Source of the DNA: Megalonaias nervosa
Taxonomy: Eukaryota; Mollusca; Bivalvia; Unionida; Unionidae
DNA: 64,000 nt
Assembly: GCA_016617855.1 (NCBI GenBank)
Contig: JAECUM010000830.1
Span: 62,001-126,000, forward strand
Reading direction: 5' to 3'
Made by a program: the position numbers and the translations under genes. Below, piece by piece: positions 11,358-22,620 of this stretch; position 1 is the first letter of the stretch; every line of letters starts with the position of its first letter. A model generated the notes under the pieces. It had not been told where the DNA came from. It searched no databases and was given only the letters and a program-made list of their open reading frames with translations.

Positions 11358-13269
11358 TCTTATTATTGTTATCATTTATCGAATTTTATCTTTGTACGAT
11401 TCAGTTGTAATTCTTGGAAATGAATTACAAGAATACAGTGCATTTTGAGGATAAGAATTATTTAACTATGACCATTTTGAATAGAGTAAAGCAAACTAAC
11501 CCATTAACATTAGTTGAATTTAGAAGAAAAGAATTAATGGTTTTAATTGTTATTATTATTAAACATGAAAATGAAGTCATGTTTAAAATCACTGAAAGAA
11601 CAATAAAATCTGAAAAATATTTAATGACTCAAAAATGGATCTTAGAATAATTGTGTACATAATTATTATAGTGCATTAAATCAGAAGAATAGGTTTATGA
11701 ATAGTGTTAAACACATGTAAAAATAGAACAGAACATCCATATGTACAGGTTGTCAGGCAGCAAGCAAATCTACTAAGCAATCAATCAGATTCATTACTAC
11801 TTCAGTATACTGATGAAAAGCTAAATTACTTTATCCATTTTCTTTAAGTACAGTATTTTATAATTTAAATAATTGTACTGGCCTGCCATAGTATCATGTG
11901 TTTATTCAAAAATGCAGATGCATTCTACTTTTAGATACGAGGTAGTGATTCATGACATCGCATGGTGGCCACTGTTCAACAACTTTATAGACCTTGTAAA
12001 CCCTGATAGTATATGCCCTTCATTTCGGGTGTAAATTTGTGCATCATATTAAAATGATTGAGGCTCATATGTTAATGATATTAAATAGTACTTAAATTGG
12101 ATTTCTTTTGCTTGTCTAATTGAAGAGGAAATATGGCATCCATGATACTGATCTCTTGCTCTATTTTACCTGTTGCATACGAATTTGCATACATGCAAGC
12201 ATCAGTGATCTCTTATCTTTATAAAGGATGTCAGGTTACATAATTAAAATGATTATTATTTTTATTTTCAAGGCCAAAATGCCAAACCACATTTTTTTCA
12301 GCAATAAATGTGAATATATGTTTTTTTTCACCAAGTAATCAATTCCTATCCCTAGTAAATGGCATAGAATGTATTGCATAATTTATTTGAAAAGTGTGCA
12401 CTTTTTTTAAAATTTAGGGTTGAAACAAGTAAAGATGAAAATCCACAATCACCACAACCACCAAAAACAGCTAAGACAATAGCAACAAAATAGACCACCA
12501 AGATGGCAACACCAAAACAGACTAAGACAGAAGCACCAATAAAGTCCAAGGTTACTAGAGGTGCAGCAATTTCAAACTTTCTAAAAACTTTTTTAAGCAA
12601 CAAGCATTGTGTCATATCTTTAACAGTTGATTACAGTACAATGAAATAATAAGATAGTAATTCTGAATAATTTTAATAATATCTTTAAAGGGATGCATCA
12701 GAATCTTATAATTTATTGAATACATTAGTTTGAACTTGTAAGGCATTGAGCCAGGAACAGAATATAATCTTGACTGTATTTGTTATCAACAATTTAGAAT
12801 GATGGGCCCAAATTCAATGAACAGTCCGTTATAGAAATATAGCGGTTTAAGGTTTAATACAGAATAGTAATAATAGCAGTACATAAATCATTGTGCACAG
12901 GATACTATGAAGAATCCATCAGTGGATGATTCAAAATATTGTTTTATTGGGGGGGGTCTGTGAGACTTATCCCTTGGTTGGGACTAAAGGGGTCAAGTCC
13001 TGCAAGCTCTTGCATTTCCAGGCCATAATTTTAACCATCTAACTGTACGGGAAGCTTACGGTACTCTATGAAACTTTCAGCAGTTTTGTATTCATTTGGG
13101 TTCGGGGGGAGGTTCACACCAGCTGTACCCCATCCCACCCAGAATCTGCTCCTGTTGATGTTTCTGTTGGTATATACTTGTATTGGTCTTAAATAGCAAA
13201 ACGTTTCATGCTAACAATAAATCAAAAGGGTCTTAAATCAGATTCAGCTGATATATCAATGAATCTTCC
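11357..13269. other. CA-B intron, no supported feature
   Basis: A+T-rich DNA. A stretch at 12420-12600 has frames open on both strands (hydrophobic on minus, Lys/Thr-rich on plus). It lacks splice context and family motifs, so I do not call it. Confidence 0.45.
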
Positions 13270-13450
13270 ATTCAAAAACAGGATTAATCCATGCTTTGCC
13301 AAATCTTCCACTCAAAAATAGAATTAGTCCATGCTTTGCCAAATCTTAGACTCAAAAATAGAATTAGTCCATGCTTTGCCAAATCTTCTACTCAAAAACA
13401 GAATGAGTCCATGCTTTGCCAAATCTTCCACTGGAAAATAGGGTTACTCC
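13270..13450. repeat. 40-bp minisatellite, about 4.5 copies
   Basis: The unit contains CCATGCTTTGCCAAATCTTC and ACTCAAAAATAGAATTAGT. Open frames across it shift with the unit length and are not coding evidence. Confidence 0.9.
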
Positions 13451-14342
13451 ATTCTTTACCAATCATGTGTGAATTGTATTTTGCTTTTTCTTTCAGTTCT
13501 TCTGACCTTGCCCTTTGACACTGAAATTGATAGACTTCATCCTTGCCACATATGCAAGCTACTTGCAGAGTCTGGTAATGGTAGCTTGTGAAGAACTGAA
13601 ACTGATGCACATAAATTGATTGAGAAATGGATGGATGATCATACAGATCAATGGATATATTCTACCTTAATTAGAGGTAACAAGTGAAAAGTATATGCTC
13701 TCACTAACCCATTGTCACTACTAGATAATTCCTGCCCAATCAAAATCATGTTCTACCTCAGAAAATGTATTAGACCACTTACAAAATAAAAAAAACAAAT
13801 AAAACTACAGTATGTTGCACAATTAAAACTTGGGGAGAAAGAATCTTGTTCTCAAAACTTCCACATTACTGGGTGGACTCAATACTACTTTTAGGTTTCC
13901 TGAAAACTTAATGAACTGAAATGATAATGTTTTATATCATTATGCATATTAGTCTTAAAAATTGGCTTTTGGATGAAATGTAATTTCAAATCATGCCCAG
14001 CATTGATAATAATTTATCCTGAATGTTTATGCATGGACATGACCAAAATAACTGCCAAACAGGATTTTCATTTATTGACTGATCATTAGAATTCTTGGAA
14101 TTAAAATTGTATGGAGATAAAGTCTGAAAATAAAAACATATCATACTTGTTACTGGTCAAACTTAGTTGACGTTGGGGTTGGGGGCAGGTATTTTATCAT
14201 AGATGATGAAAAATCTGAAAGAACATGGTCATCATTTAAATTTTTCTTGGATGAATGGGAAAACAAAGCTGTTATCACTAACAAAATTCATGTCATTCAT
14301 GTGGTATGTAACACAGTAAAAGACATTATCTATTGGCATTAC
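13451..14342. other. CA-B intron sequence
   Basis: A+T-rich intron downstream of the 14343-14488 exon. Nothing recognisable. Confidence 0.5.
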
Positions 14343-14488
14343 CTCCATGGGAAAAGCAGTCCCATCAAAGGTGTGTTCAGAACCTCGGTTTGACGTTTTA
14401 GCCCAGTGGAAATGAAACTGTGCTACTTGATATCGTGCTCCCAGTCCTCCACCAGAGATATAGAAATTTCCTCTGATATCAACTTGTA
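14343..14488 (-). CDS. Carbonic anhydrase CA-B, zinc-ligand exon
   Basis: Minus strand, 146 bp, entering in phase 1 (a T from the previous exon completes Leu) and leaving in phase 0. It reads (L)QVDIRGNFYISGGGLGARY, then VAQFHFHWAK, then RGSEHTFDGTAFPME. F-H-F-H-W carries the first two zinc ligands (His94, His96 in CA II numbering). G-S-E-H-T carries the Glu106-type residue. Acceptor TTCTAG, donor GTAATG. Oddities: an Ala follows the F-H-F-H-W tryptophan where Gly is usual (CA-A has Gly). The first 17 exon bases and the acceptor also form part of a 57-bp tandem array reaching 14760. Confidence 0.95.
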
Positions 14489-14760
14489 CTAGAACATGAA
14501 GATAAATCTGAATTATACTTATTCAAACTCTGATATCAACTTGTACTAGAACATGAAGATAGATCTGAATTATACTTATTCGTACTCTGATATCAACTTG
14601 TACTAGAACATGAAGATAGATTTGAATTATACTTATTCATACTCTGATATCAACTTGTACTAGAACATGAAGATAAATTTGAATTATTCTTATTCATACT
14701 CTGATATCAACTTGTACTAAAACACAAAGATAGAACTGAATTATACTTATTCAAAGCCTA
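14472..14760. repeat. 57-bp minisatellite built on an exon acceptor
   Basis: CTGATATCAACTTGTACTA recurs with AACTTGTAC starting at 14481, 14538, 14595, 14652 and 14709, an exact 57-bp period. The copy at 14472-14490 is the start of the CA-B exon. On the minus strand every copy, even the diverged last one, keeps AG followed by TACAAGTTGATATC. Confidence 0.95.
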
Positions 14761-14930
14761 AACCTTTGCTGAAGCGATGAAAAAGATACACTTTAATATA
14801 ATTTTGTAAATATTCTCGGACCCTGTCATTGACATGTCTGGTGGATTGGAATATTCATCACTACATCACTGGTGAACCAAAGAAAAGTGTTTTAGAAAAC
14901 ACGTGCCTGAAATATGAACTGTTGATACAT

Positions 14931-14979
14931 ACATACATACATACATACATACATACATACATACATACATACATACATG
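14931..14979. repeat. (ATAC)n microsatellite
   Basis: About 12 ATAC tetranucleotides. Confidence 0.95.
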
Positions 14980-15039
14980 CATGCATACCGGTAGTATGTA
15001 TGCTGTATCATTCATATACCACCTAGAATATAGACTAGC

Positions 15040-15650
15040 AGTAGTTCATATCTATTTAGACCTAGAATATAGACTGTAACAGTAGTTCATTACATCTATG
15101 TAGTCCTAGAATATAGACTAACAGTAGTTCTTTATATCTAAGTAGATCTAGATTATAGACCGTAACAGCAGTTCATCATATCTATGTAAATTTAGATTAC
15201 AGACTGAATCAGTAGTTCATCATATCTATGTAAATCTAGAATACAGACTGTGACAGTAGTTCATCATATCTATGTAGCCACATAATACAGACTGTGGCAT
15301 AGTTAATCATATCTATGTAGACGTAAATTACAGACTGTAACAGTCGTTCATCATATCTATATAGACTTATTATACAGACAGTAACAGTAGTTCATCATAT
15401 CTATATAGACTTATTATACAGACTGTAACTGTAGTTCATCATATCTATATAGATTATTATACAGACTGTAACAGTAGTTTATCATATCTATATAGACTTA
15501 TACAGACTGTAACAGTAGTTCATCATATCTATGTAGACTTGTTATACAGACAGTAACAGTAGTTCATTATATCTATGTAGACTTATTATACAGGCAGTAA
15601 CAGTAGTTCATCATATCTATGTAGACTTATTATACAGACTGTAACAGTAT
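15040..15650. repeat. Approximately 43-bp minisatellite, about 14 copies
   Basis: The unit contains CAGACTGTAACAGTAGTTCA and TCATATCTATGTAGACTTAT. Copies vary in length by a few bases. It lies in the CA-B intron between the 15932 and 14343 exons. Confidence 0.92.
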
Positions 15651-15806
15651 ACGGCATGATATTGCTTATACAAAATAACACACAGTACATGATAATGCAT
15701 GCAATGACATTTCAAAGGGTTACAGTTACAGTCTGTATTCTAGGTCTACATTGATAAAGATGGCATGACAGATGGAAGGATATGCATACAGATAATATAC
15801 ATACAG

Positions 15807-15810
<4 letters not shown>

Positions 15811-15842
<32 letters not shown>
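15811..15842. repeat. (AT)n microsatellite
   Basis: About 16 AT dinucleotides, 90 bp from the donor of the next exon. Confidence 0.9.
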
Positions 15843-15846
<4 letters not shown>

Positions 15847-15931
15847 AGGCAAGTGAACACAAAAGTAAAATATCAACACATCATTGTGACTTTTGATGGG
15901 TATTAAAAGAGTGGAAACCATTGATACTCAC

Positions 15932-16099
15932 ATGAATGACCATTATTTGTAATTTTATGAACTCGCATTTCGTCGTAACCACAGAACTTTATAAAGCCAA
16001 GGTTCTCTGCATATTGCACATCTTCTTCTCTAGGAATATCAATAGGGGACTGTCTGTTCCCCCCACATGCCTCATAATGGAGCACCCATTGGGAGGGAC
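15932..16099 (-). CDS. Carbonic anhydrase CA-B, N-terminal core exon
   Basis: Minus strand, 168 bp, phase 1 in and phase 1 out, acceptor CCTTACAG, donor GTGAGT. It reads (G)PSQWVLHYEACGGNRQSPID, then FIKFCGYDEM, then ITNNGHS. G-P-x-x-W, C-G-G and Q-S-P-I-D-I are signature alpha-carbonic anhydrase motifs. N-G-H-S carries the proton-shuttle His64 equivalent. The Cys of C-G-G is the one that, in secreted and membrane CAs, pairs with the Cys after the TTP loop, so CA-B looks like an extracellular type. The final T plus TA of 14343-14488 makes the Leu of N-G-H-S-L-Q-V. Confidence 0.96.
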
Positions 16100-16184
16100 C
16101 TGTAAGGAAAATAGTCATCTGAACTGAAGAAATATATTCATTTGTAAATCATTGAAAATCATTTTTTAACAATATTTTTGCCAT

Positions 16185-16500
16185 AAATTCTATCTGAATA
16201 AATACAAATGGTTGTCATTCATTCTGTCGGAAATAATAAGAATGCTTGCCATTCATTCTATCTGAATATGAATGCTTGCTATTAACTCTATCAACATTAA
16301 TTTTGAATGCTAAGGGTTTACAATACTTTTATCATTAATTCTATCTGAATTAATATGAATGCTTGGCATTAAATCTATTTAAATTAATATGAATGCTTGC
16401 CATTAATTCAATCTGAATTAATACAAATGCTTGGCATTAAATCTATTTAAATTAACACGAATGCTTGCCATTAATTCTATCTGAATTAATGGGAATGCAG
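16185..16500. repeat. Approximately 35-bp minisatellite
   Basis: Diverged units contain TATCTGAATTAATATGAATG and CTTGCCATTAATTC. It lies just upstream of the 15932-16099 exon but does not include exon bases. Confidence 0.85.
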
Positions 16501-16837
16501 AGCATTTAGTTAAAAGTTTAAGAAATATGAATGAGAAATGCTTAAATTATGACTTGGCATAGATTAATTTTTTTTTTATTGGTTTGTGACAGTCACATGA
16601 CGGAAAACATTTCTGCTCATATTCCCTACAGACACATCCACCACCATGAAGATTTTCTGCCTCATTAAATTCTGAAAATATGGACATTAGCCCTAAAAGA
16701 ATTTACATGGTACCTGAATGTTATTTGTCCCCAGTCCACACACCCTCCTCTGCAATTTCATCAGCTGTACATATTTCCCCCCAACTCACAAACAATGGGG
16801 GATAGCTAAATTCCTATATGTTTCATAACAGGCTAGT

Positions 16838-17012
16838 CTGTGGGAATTCAGTGGTCTGTGCGTTAGACTGAATTGTATGGATATACATTCTACCATCAGT
16901 CAGTAAGAACTGGGTAGCATGGTTACAATATGTCTTTATGCAAGACACTTATCTCAGATTGCCTCTGCACAGAATAACCTACTTGTGTTGAAATACCATA
17001 AAACACCAAATC
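16838..17012 (+). mobile_element. SINE family 3, near-complete copy
   Basis: A tRNA-like front (ATTCAGTGGTCTGTGCGTTA) is followed by TGTCTTTATGCAAGACACTT, ATAACCTACTTGTGTTG and ACCATAAAACACCAAATCAA. This is the same block order as 2947-3056. The front is diverged and no B box is clear. Confidence 0.55.
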
Positions 17013-17434
17013 AAAAAGACAAATATAAACATGTATATTAAAGTCAACAGATAGTATTTAATCCTGTCTCCTCATGAATGACAAAATCGAAAAGTCAAGA
17101 AATTAAATATAATCCCAGTTCATAATAATTTAATCTCACGTTAAAAATGGAGACAAACTCTTAAAAGTACAGAAAGAACTGATGATGCTTGCTAACAATT
17201 GGGTGGAAGATGATTACAAAGTTTTATGATGACTATAGCAGCATCATAATAAGTCAACATTAAAGTTTTGTGTTTCTGTAAGTCAGATACAGGTGGGTTG
17301 TGTATCACCACACAGACACAGGTGGGTTGTTTGTTGGTAAGGACATGCTTTAATTCAAAACCTAGAATGGCCTTGTTTATAAAGTTAAACCACAAATCTG
17401 TTTTTGTCCCATGTTTCAAAATGATTTGTTTTAA

Positions 17435-17560
17435 GCCCTGGGCCAGCAAGATTTGTAAAAAGTAATTGAAAATATACAAGTATTATGCCCTGGGCCAGCA
17501 AGATTTGTAAAAAGTAATTGAAAATACACAAAGTTTATGCCCTAAGCCAGCAACTCTAGC
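17435..17560. repeat. 52-bp tandem repeat, about 2.4 copies
   Basis: GCCCTGGGCCAGCAAGATTT starts at 17435 and 17487, with a diverged third start at 17539. Confidence 0.88.
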
Positions 17561-18745
17561 CCTGTTGTCATAACTGTTCATTTTTTGGCCAAATTTCAAA
17601 ACGAGGCTGACACCAAGGTCGAACAGTCAGGGTGGGCATATTTAGCTATGTCACTTGGGGCCAGTTTGTATTTCTAGTAGCAAAATCTAGTGGATTTTTC
17701 AAAACCCATGCAACTCTACTTAAAACACTTGCCACATAATTATGAATTCATTCTACCTTCAAGCTAAATCTAATTCATGATGTTTGGTTCATGAAGGAAA
17801 TAAAGGATTAAAGTTAATGAGGTACCAATGAAAGGAACCTCTGTTTGTTACTTTATCTTAGGGCTGTTGTTTAAGCCCTTAATATATCTTGGATAACATG
17901 CATGTCTTGATCCGTAAAAACTTTAATCACACTTGTTCAATCCATGTTTCTCATAGGTGACACATTCAGTTCTAATTCTAAACTCGTCAATTTATAATTA
18001 ATGTGAAGTAAAGTTCAGAAAATCTAGTAAATATTTTCAGGCTTACTGTGATACCAAAAATTTCTTCCAAAAAATATTCCATTTCAAGATCATATGGATT
18101 ACTAAAGTTGGAGAATTTACTGCAGTAATAGCAACTTAATCTGTTATTCAAATGAGATTATGCTGACCTCGGATTGGATGAATCCATCGCGAAGATGACA
18201 TCGGTGGCAAAAATAAACTATGCAACTATGTGTGCCATTGTAACAAATGGCTAGGAATTAACAAACTTGCCATGTTTGTACACATATATTTATGAAAAAA
18301 GATTTGTATTTATAAACAATAATATGTATTTGTAAAGAAAGGATGATATAAAGAACAAATAATTATATTTATGTAGTATATGGAAGAAAATAAATATACT
18401 TGTATTATAATAATATATGGAGGAAATAAATATCTTTATAACATTATAAGATATGGAAGAAATAATGATATTTATTGTATAATGATATAAGAAAGAAATA
18501 ATAGTACTTGATCATTAAGAATTTCTGGTGTATTGCCGAATATAACCATGTTCTAACCACTGCAACTCTACTATTTCAGTCACTGGTCTTATTTTGGTGC
18601 CAACAAGCTTTAAGTCAAAATGAATTTCAATCACTATTATTATTAACTACTACCACTAGTATTACTACTACTAGTACTACTACTAGTACTACTACAGGTG
18701 TCATATTAAAATAGTCAAATAGATAAGATGAAGCTTAATACCAAC
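17561..18745. other. CA-B intron sequence
   Basis: A+T-rich intron. It contains short A+T-rich near-repeats of TATGGAAGAAATAA-type at 18380-18500 and a short ACT/AGT trinucleotide run at 18655-18698. No exon is seen. Confidence 0.5.
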
Positions 18746-18781
18746 CTGTATTTAATTCCTCTTCATAAGACCAATGAAATG
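18746..18781 (-). CDS. Carbonic anhydrase CA-B, 36-bp micro-exon
   Basis: Minus strand. After TTTTTCAAG the bases read (x)-F-H-W-S-Y-E-E-E-L-N-T-G, then a GTTGGT donor. H-W-x-Y is the conserved start of the alpha-carbonic anhydrase domain. The one-base overhang joins in phase with 15932-16099 to give N-T-G-P-S-Q-W, the expected order. Very small exons at this place are known in membrane CA genes of the CA9/CA12/CA14 type. The exon is below normal ORF-caller size and its donor is weak. The upstream exon with the start codon and signal peptide was not found. Confidence 0.75.
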
Positions 18782-18848
18782 CTTGAAAAATATATATATA
18801 AAAAAATGAGGCAAATTTGAAAACTGTCTTTACCATAACTCATATACT

Positions 18849-19068
18849 GTTTGTATTCGCTTATGAGTCAAGTCCATCTGCAAACTGCACATACATCTGC
18901 TGTCACATAATGTGATGGCAGATCCAGGTCTATGCAGTTTTTTATGAGTGACCAGTAGAATAATAAACATAATAAAAAACATAATAATAAAAAACATAGA
19001 ACCTGATCCATCAGAGCATTATGCAATGGCAGATTAGGGTCTATGTTGTTTGCAGTAGGACTGGACTT
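18849..19068. mobile_element. Foldback MITE, copy 1
   Basis: The arms share CTTATGAGTCAAGTCC-type ends and TGCAAACTGCA, and the interior has inverted GATGGCAGATCCAGGTCTAT and CAATGGCAGATTAGGGTCTA-type segments. The same family is at 21905-22097. At its right end the terminal ACTTATAAGTATAT runs into the following (AT)n tract. The centre is interrupted by an AATAAAAAACAT-type A-rich stretch. Confidence 0.6.
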
Positions 19069-19072
19069 ATAA

Positions 19073-19147
<75 letters not shown>
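19073..19147. repeat. (AT)n microsatellite
   Basis: About 37 AT dinucleotides abutting the end of a foldback MITE. Confidence 0.95.
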
Positions 19148-19153
<6 letters not shown>

Positions 19154-19275
19154 ATTGTTTAACATGAAAAAGTCTATACAACTAAATCTTCATTTGCTAC
19201 CAAAATTTGTCAAATTCAACAATTTATCATATATTCCATTTGTAACATTCTTACATTGTATTAATAACAACAGTC

Positions 19276-19440
19276 TCGGCTAATGTGGATACTTGAGAAA
19301 GCCTGCCAGCAGCTTCTAGTGGGTCGGTGGTTCTTCCTGGAGTTTTCCAGGGTTCTTTCTCCACCAGTTATACTGGCTGCCATGTATAGCCTATCTTGTG
19401 CTGAAAAATGGCATAAAACCCTACAGCAACAACAACGACA
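19276..19440 (+). mobile_element. SINE family 1, 5'-truncated copy with target duplication
   Basis: It contains the conserved body GTGGGTCGGTGGTTCTTCC, CTGCCATGTATAGCCTATC, GTGCTGAAAAATGGC and a CAACAACAACGACAA tail. The tRNA-like head is missing. AATAACAACAGTC (13 bp) is present exactly on both sides (19263-19275 and 19441-19453). This is a clean retroposition signature and defines the borders. Confidence 0.9.
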
Positions 19441-19479
19441 AATAACAACAGTCCCTCGAAAGGACTGACACTCCATTGA

Positions 19480-21560
19480 CTGAAAAGAATTTTCAAGAAT
19501 TCAAGATAATTCCATTTCTTTCTTTGAACTGCAGTGTTGAAATAATTTTTATATTGTTCAGCGATAAGATTTTCAAATTAGTTGCTGCAGTGGAAATACT
19601 GGATGACAACTTGGGACCATTTTCTTTTTTTAACCAACAAGGCATCAACAGAAGTCTCCCCATGTTGATATGACTTTCAGGTCTGTAGGAGCAACAATAA
19701 CAAGATTCTCAGGATGGATGCCATGGTGATCATATTCGACATCAGACTGGACCTTTTACATTATTACCATCTATACATCATAAGAAGTCTTTCAGTGAAA
19801 ACCCCATGCTGATCTGACAATTCATTTAGCAGAAATAACAAGAATGTCTGAATGTCACCATTAGCACACTGAATGTATGAATGGCACCATTAGCACATTG
19901 AATGTCTGAATGGCACCATTAGCACATTGAATGTATGAATGGCACAATTAGCATATTGAATGTATGAATGGCACCATTAGCACATTGAATGTATGAATGG
20001 CACAATTAGCATATTGAATGTATGAATGGCACCATTAGCATATTGAATGTCTGAATGGCACAATTAGCATATTGAATGTATGAATGGCACCATTAGCACA
20101 TTGAATGTATGAATGGCACAATTAGCATATTGAATGTATGAATGGCACCATTAGCACATTGAATGTATGAATGGCACAATTAGCATATTGAATATATGAA
20201 TGGCACCATTAGCATATTGAATGTCTGAATGGCACAATTAGCACATTGAATGTATGAATGGCACCATTAACATATTGAATGTCTGAATGGCACAATTAGC
20301 AAATTGAATGTCTGAATGGCACCATTAGCACATTGAATGTCTGAATGGGACCATTAGCACATTGAATGTCTGAATGGCACAATTAGCAAATTAAATGTCT
20401 GAATGGCACAATTAGCATATTGAATGTCTCAATGGCACCATTAGCACATTGAATGTCTGAATCGCACCATATTGAATGTCTGAATGGCACAATTAGCATA
20501 TTGAATGTCTGAATGGCACCATTAGCATATTGAATGTCTGAATGGCACAATTAGCAAATTGAATGTCTGAATGGCACAATTAGCATATTGAATGTCTGAA
20601 TGGCACTATTAGCACATTGAATGTCTGAATGGCACCATATTGAATGTCTGAATGGCACCATTAGCATATTGAATGTCTAAATGGCACCATTAAGTCCAAC
20701 TAGATATCACATGAACTTGTTTAGTAAAAACCCCATGTTGATACATCTATTCATTCAGAATGAATAATGACACTAATATTTTCAAGATGGCTACTGTTGT
20801 GACCATACTGGACGACAGATCAAAACTATTTTCACTTTGGACCAACTATGTACTGCAAGAAGTCTTCTGGTGAAAACATATGGCAGTATTGCTATTCATT
20901 CAGAAGGATTAGCAATAACAAGATTTTCAAGATGGCAACTTTAATGGCCATATTGGAATCAAATCAGCAACATTTTCATTTAGGACCAAGTAGACATCAT
21001 AAGAAGTTTCTGGTGAAAACCTCATGGCAATATTAAATTTAATTCAGGAAAAGTAGAGATAGCAAGATTTTAATGATAGCCACTATAATGACCATATTGG
21101 AATCAGACTGGCACCATTCTCATTAAGAACCAATTAAACATTATACAAAGTCTTATAGTGAAAAGCCCTTGTTGCTATGACCCTCTATTCAGGAGGAGAA
21201 GCGATAACAAGATTTTCAAGGTGGCCATCAGACTCAGCACCTTTTTCATATAGAACTAAGTAGACATAATAAGAAGTCTTCTGGTAAAAAAAACGTCAAT
21301 ATGACTTTCCTTTGAGAAGGAGTAGCGACAACGAGATTTTCGAGATGTAATGACCATATTGGAGGTCTTATCAGCACCATTTTCACTTAGGATCAGCTAG
21401 ACGTCACAAGATGTTGTTGATATGACCACCCATTCAGGAGGAGTAGTGATAGCATTATTTTCAAGATGGCCACTGTAGTGGTCATATTGGATGTCCGAGT
21501 GGCACCATTTTCGTTTAGGATCAACTAGACCATGAAATGAGTGTGTAATGTTACATGGCA
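19480..21560. repeat. Diverged satellite of about 155-160 bp monomers
   Basis: Recurrent blocks are AGCGATAACAAGATTTTCAA, GATGGCCACTGTAGTG, CATATTGGA...CAGA-TGGCACCATTTTC, CTTAGGACCAACTAGACATC and ATAAGAAGTCTTCTGGTGAA. At least eight diverged monomers are visible around an internal minisatellite. Related monomers appear at 45.8-46.8 kb and 49.6-49.9 kb. Confidence 0.8.
19840..20695. repeat. 30-bp minisatellite, about 28 copies, nested in satellite
   Basis: The unit is ATTGAATGTCTGAATGGCAC plus CATTAGCACA. Alternation of CCATTAGCACA and CAATTAGCATA halves gives a 60-bp higher-order period in the first third. Some units lack the TTAGCA block (about 20470 and 20635). The unit matches the CATATTGGATGTCCGAGTGG-CACCATT part of the surrounding satellite monomer. 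Confidence 0.95.
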
Positions 21561-21904
21561 CTCTTCCTAGTAGTTTTGGAGTAGCGATAAGACTCTTGTA
21601 GAGCTAAATCGGTACACAGCATGGTCATTGTTTTTCTTGCACAACAATCAAGGTTTGTTTTTCTTTAAAAAAATATTCAGGTTGTATTTAATATCTTTTT
21701 CATCAGATGTGATACATTTACTTTAACACACCAATTTCCTAAAGAAAACCCATTCTTATTGCAATCCTTTCTTTGTATGTTTTTCTTTGAGAAAACTTGT
21801 GATTATTTCTGCGTGTCAGAGCTTTTCTATAAATATTCCTTCCCTTGTCACCTTCGGTAGTTCCTTGGCTGTACATAAATGATGTCATCATTACAACGTA
21901 TCGT

Positions 21905-22097
21905 CTATACTCACTTATAGTCGAGTCAAGCTGCAAACAATCTAGACCCTGATGTGCCATTGCATAATGCATTCGCAGATCAAGGTTTATCTTGTTTGTT
22001 CTATTGATTATTCATAGCAAACTGCATAAACCCATATCTGCTGGTGTATTATGTGATGGCAGATCTGGGTCTGTTTTGTTTTCATTTGGACTATATA
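21905..22097. mobile_element. Foldback MITE, copy 2
   Basis: The left part is CACTTATAGTCGAGTCAAGC, TGCAAACAATCTAGACCCTG and GTGCCATTGCATAATGCA. The right part, reverse-complemented, gives CACTTATATAGTCCAAATGA, CAGACCCAGATCTGCCAT and CACATAAT. This is a palindromic non-autonomous element related to 18849-19068. Confidence 0.65.
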
Positions 22098-22290
22098 AGT
22101 GATTATATAGGTAATTGTTGGAACTTTCTCAGAACTGTGAGTATATCATTGTTTTATTTCAAAAGATTTCACCCAAAACATATAATATGCAAATGGTAAT
22201 ATTTTGTAATCTACTAGATGTGATTCAGAACACGGTTCTAATGACTCTTAAGAAGGAGAGGAGGAGAAGGCATATAGATATGAGAAAAAT

Positions 22291-22445
22291 ATGCAAAAAA
22301 TTCCATTGCAAACAATGGTGCTAGCTGTTGGTAAATGTCTTACTGCTGGTGGTTATGCTTCGGCTTCCGAGTTCCTGAAGAGGCCTATAGTTGTCAAACA
22401 ACAGCTGCTCAGGCGTCTCGCCTTCTTCCGTTTCAAAGACCCCTC
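22291..22445. other. G+C-richer patch of unknown origin
   Basis: It is less A+T-rich than its surroundings, with a plus-strand frame (VGKCLTAGGYASASEFLKRP) of protein-like composition that then runs into trinucleotide repeats. I do not recognise a family. It may be a captured fragment of a mobile-element or host coding sequence. Confidence 0.3.
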
Positions 22446-22477
22446 GCAGCATAGCAAGCTGAGATCAGACAAAAATA

Positions 22478-22528
22478 AAATAATAATAATAATAATGCCA
22501 CTACTTTTGCTACTACTACTACTATTAC

Positions 22529-22565
<37 letters not shown>

Positions 22566-22620
22566 ATTATTAATTTATTATTATTATTATTGTTATTATT
22601 ATTATTTATTATTATTAATA
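22478..22620. repeat. Compound trinucleotide microsatellite
   Basis: (AAT)n, then (CTA)n, then (GATGAT)n of about 13 units, then (TTA)n. Frames across it give poly-residue runs and are not coding. Confidence 0.95.

Noticed and set aside
12352..12615. Hydrophobic minus-strand frame, also open on plus as a Lys/Thr-rich peptide
   Set aside because: Openness on both strands with skewed composition suggests low-complexity DNA rather than a gene.
15040..15650. CRISPR-like regular repeats
   Set aside because: Units are directly contiguous with no unique spacers, in a eukaryotic intron. It is a minisatellite.
19261..19476. Open frames on both strands near 19.3 kb
   Set aside because: They are shadows of the SINE family 1 body, which has an exact target duplication.
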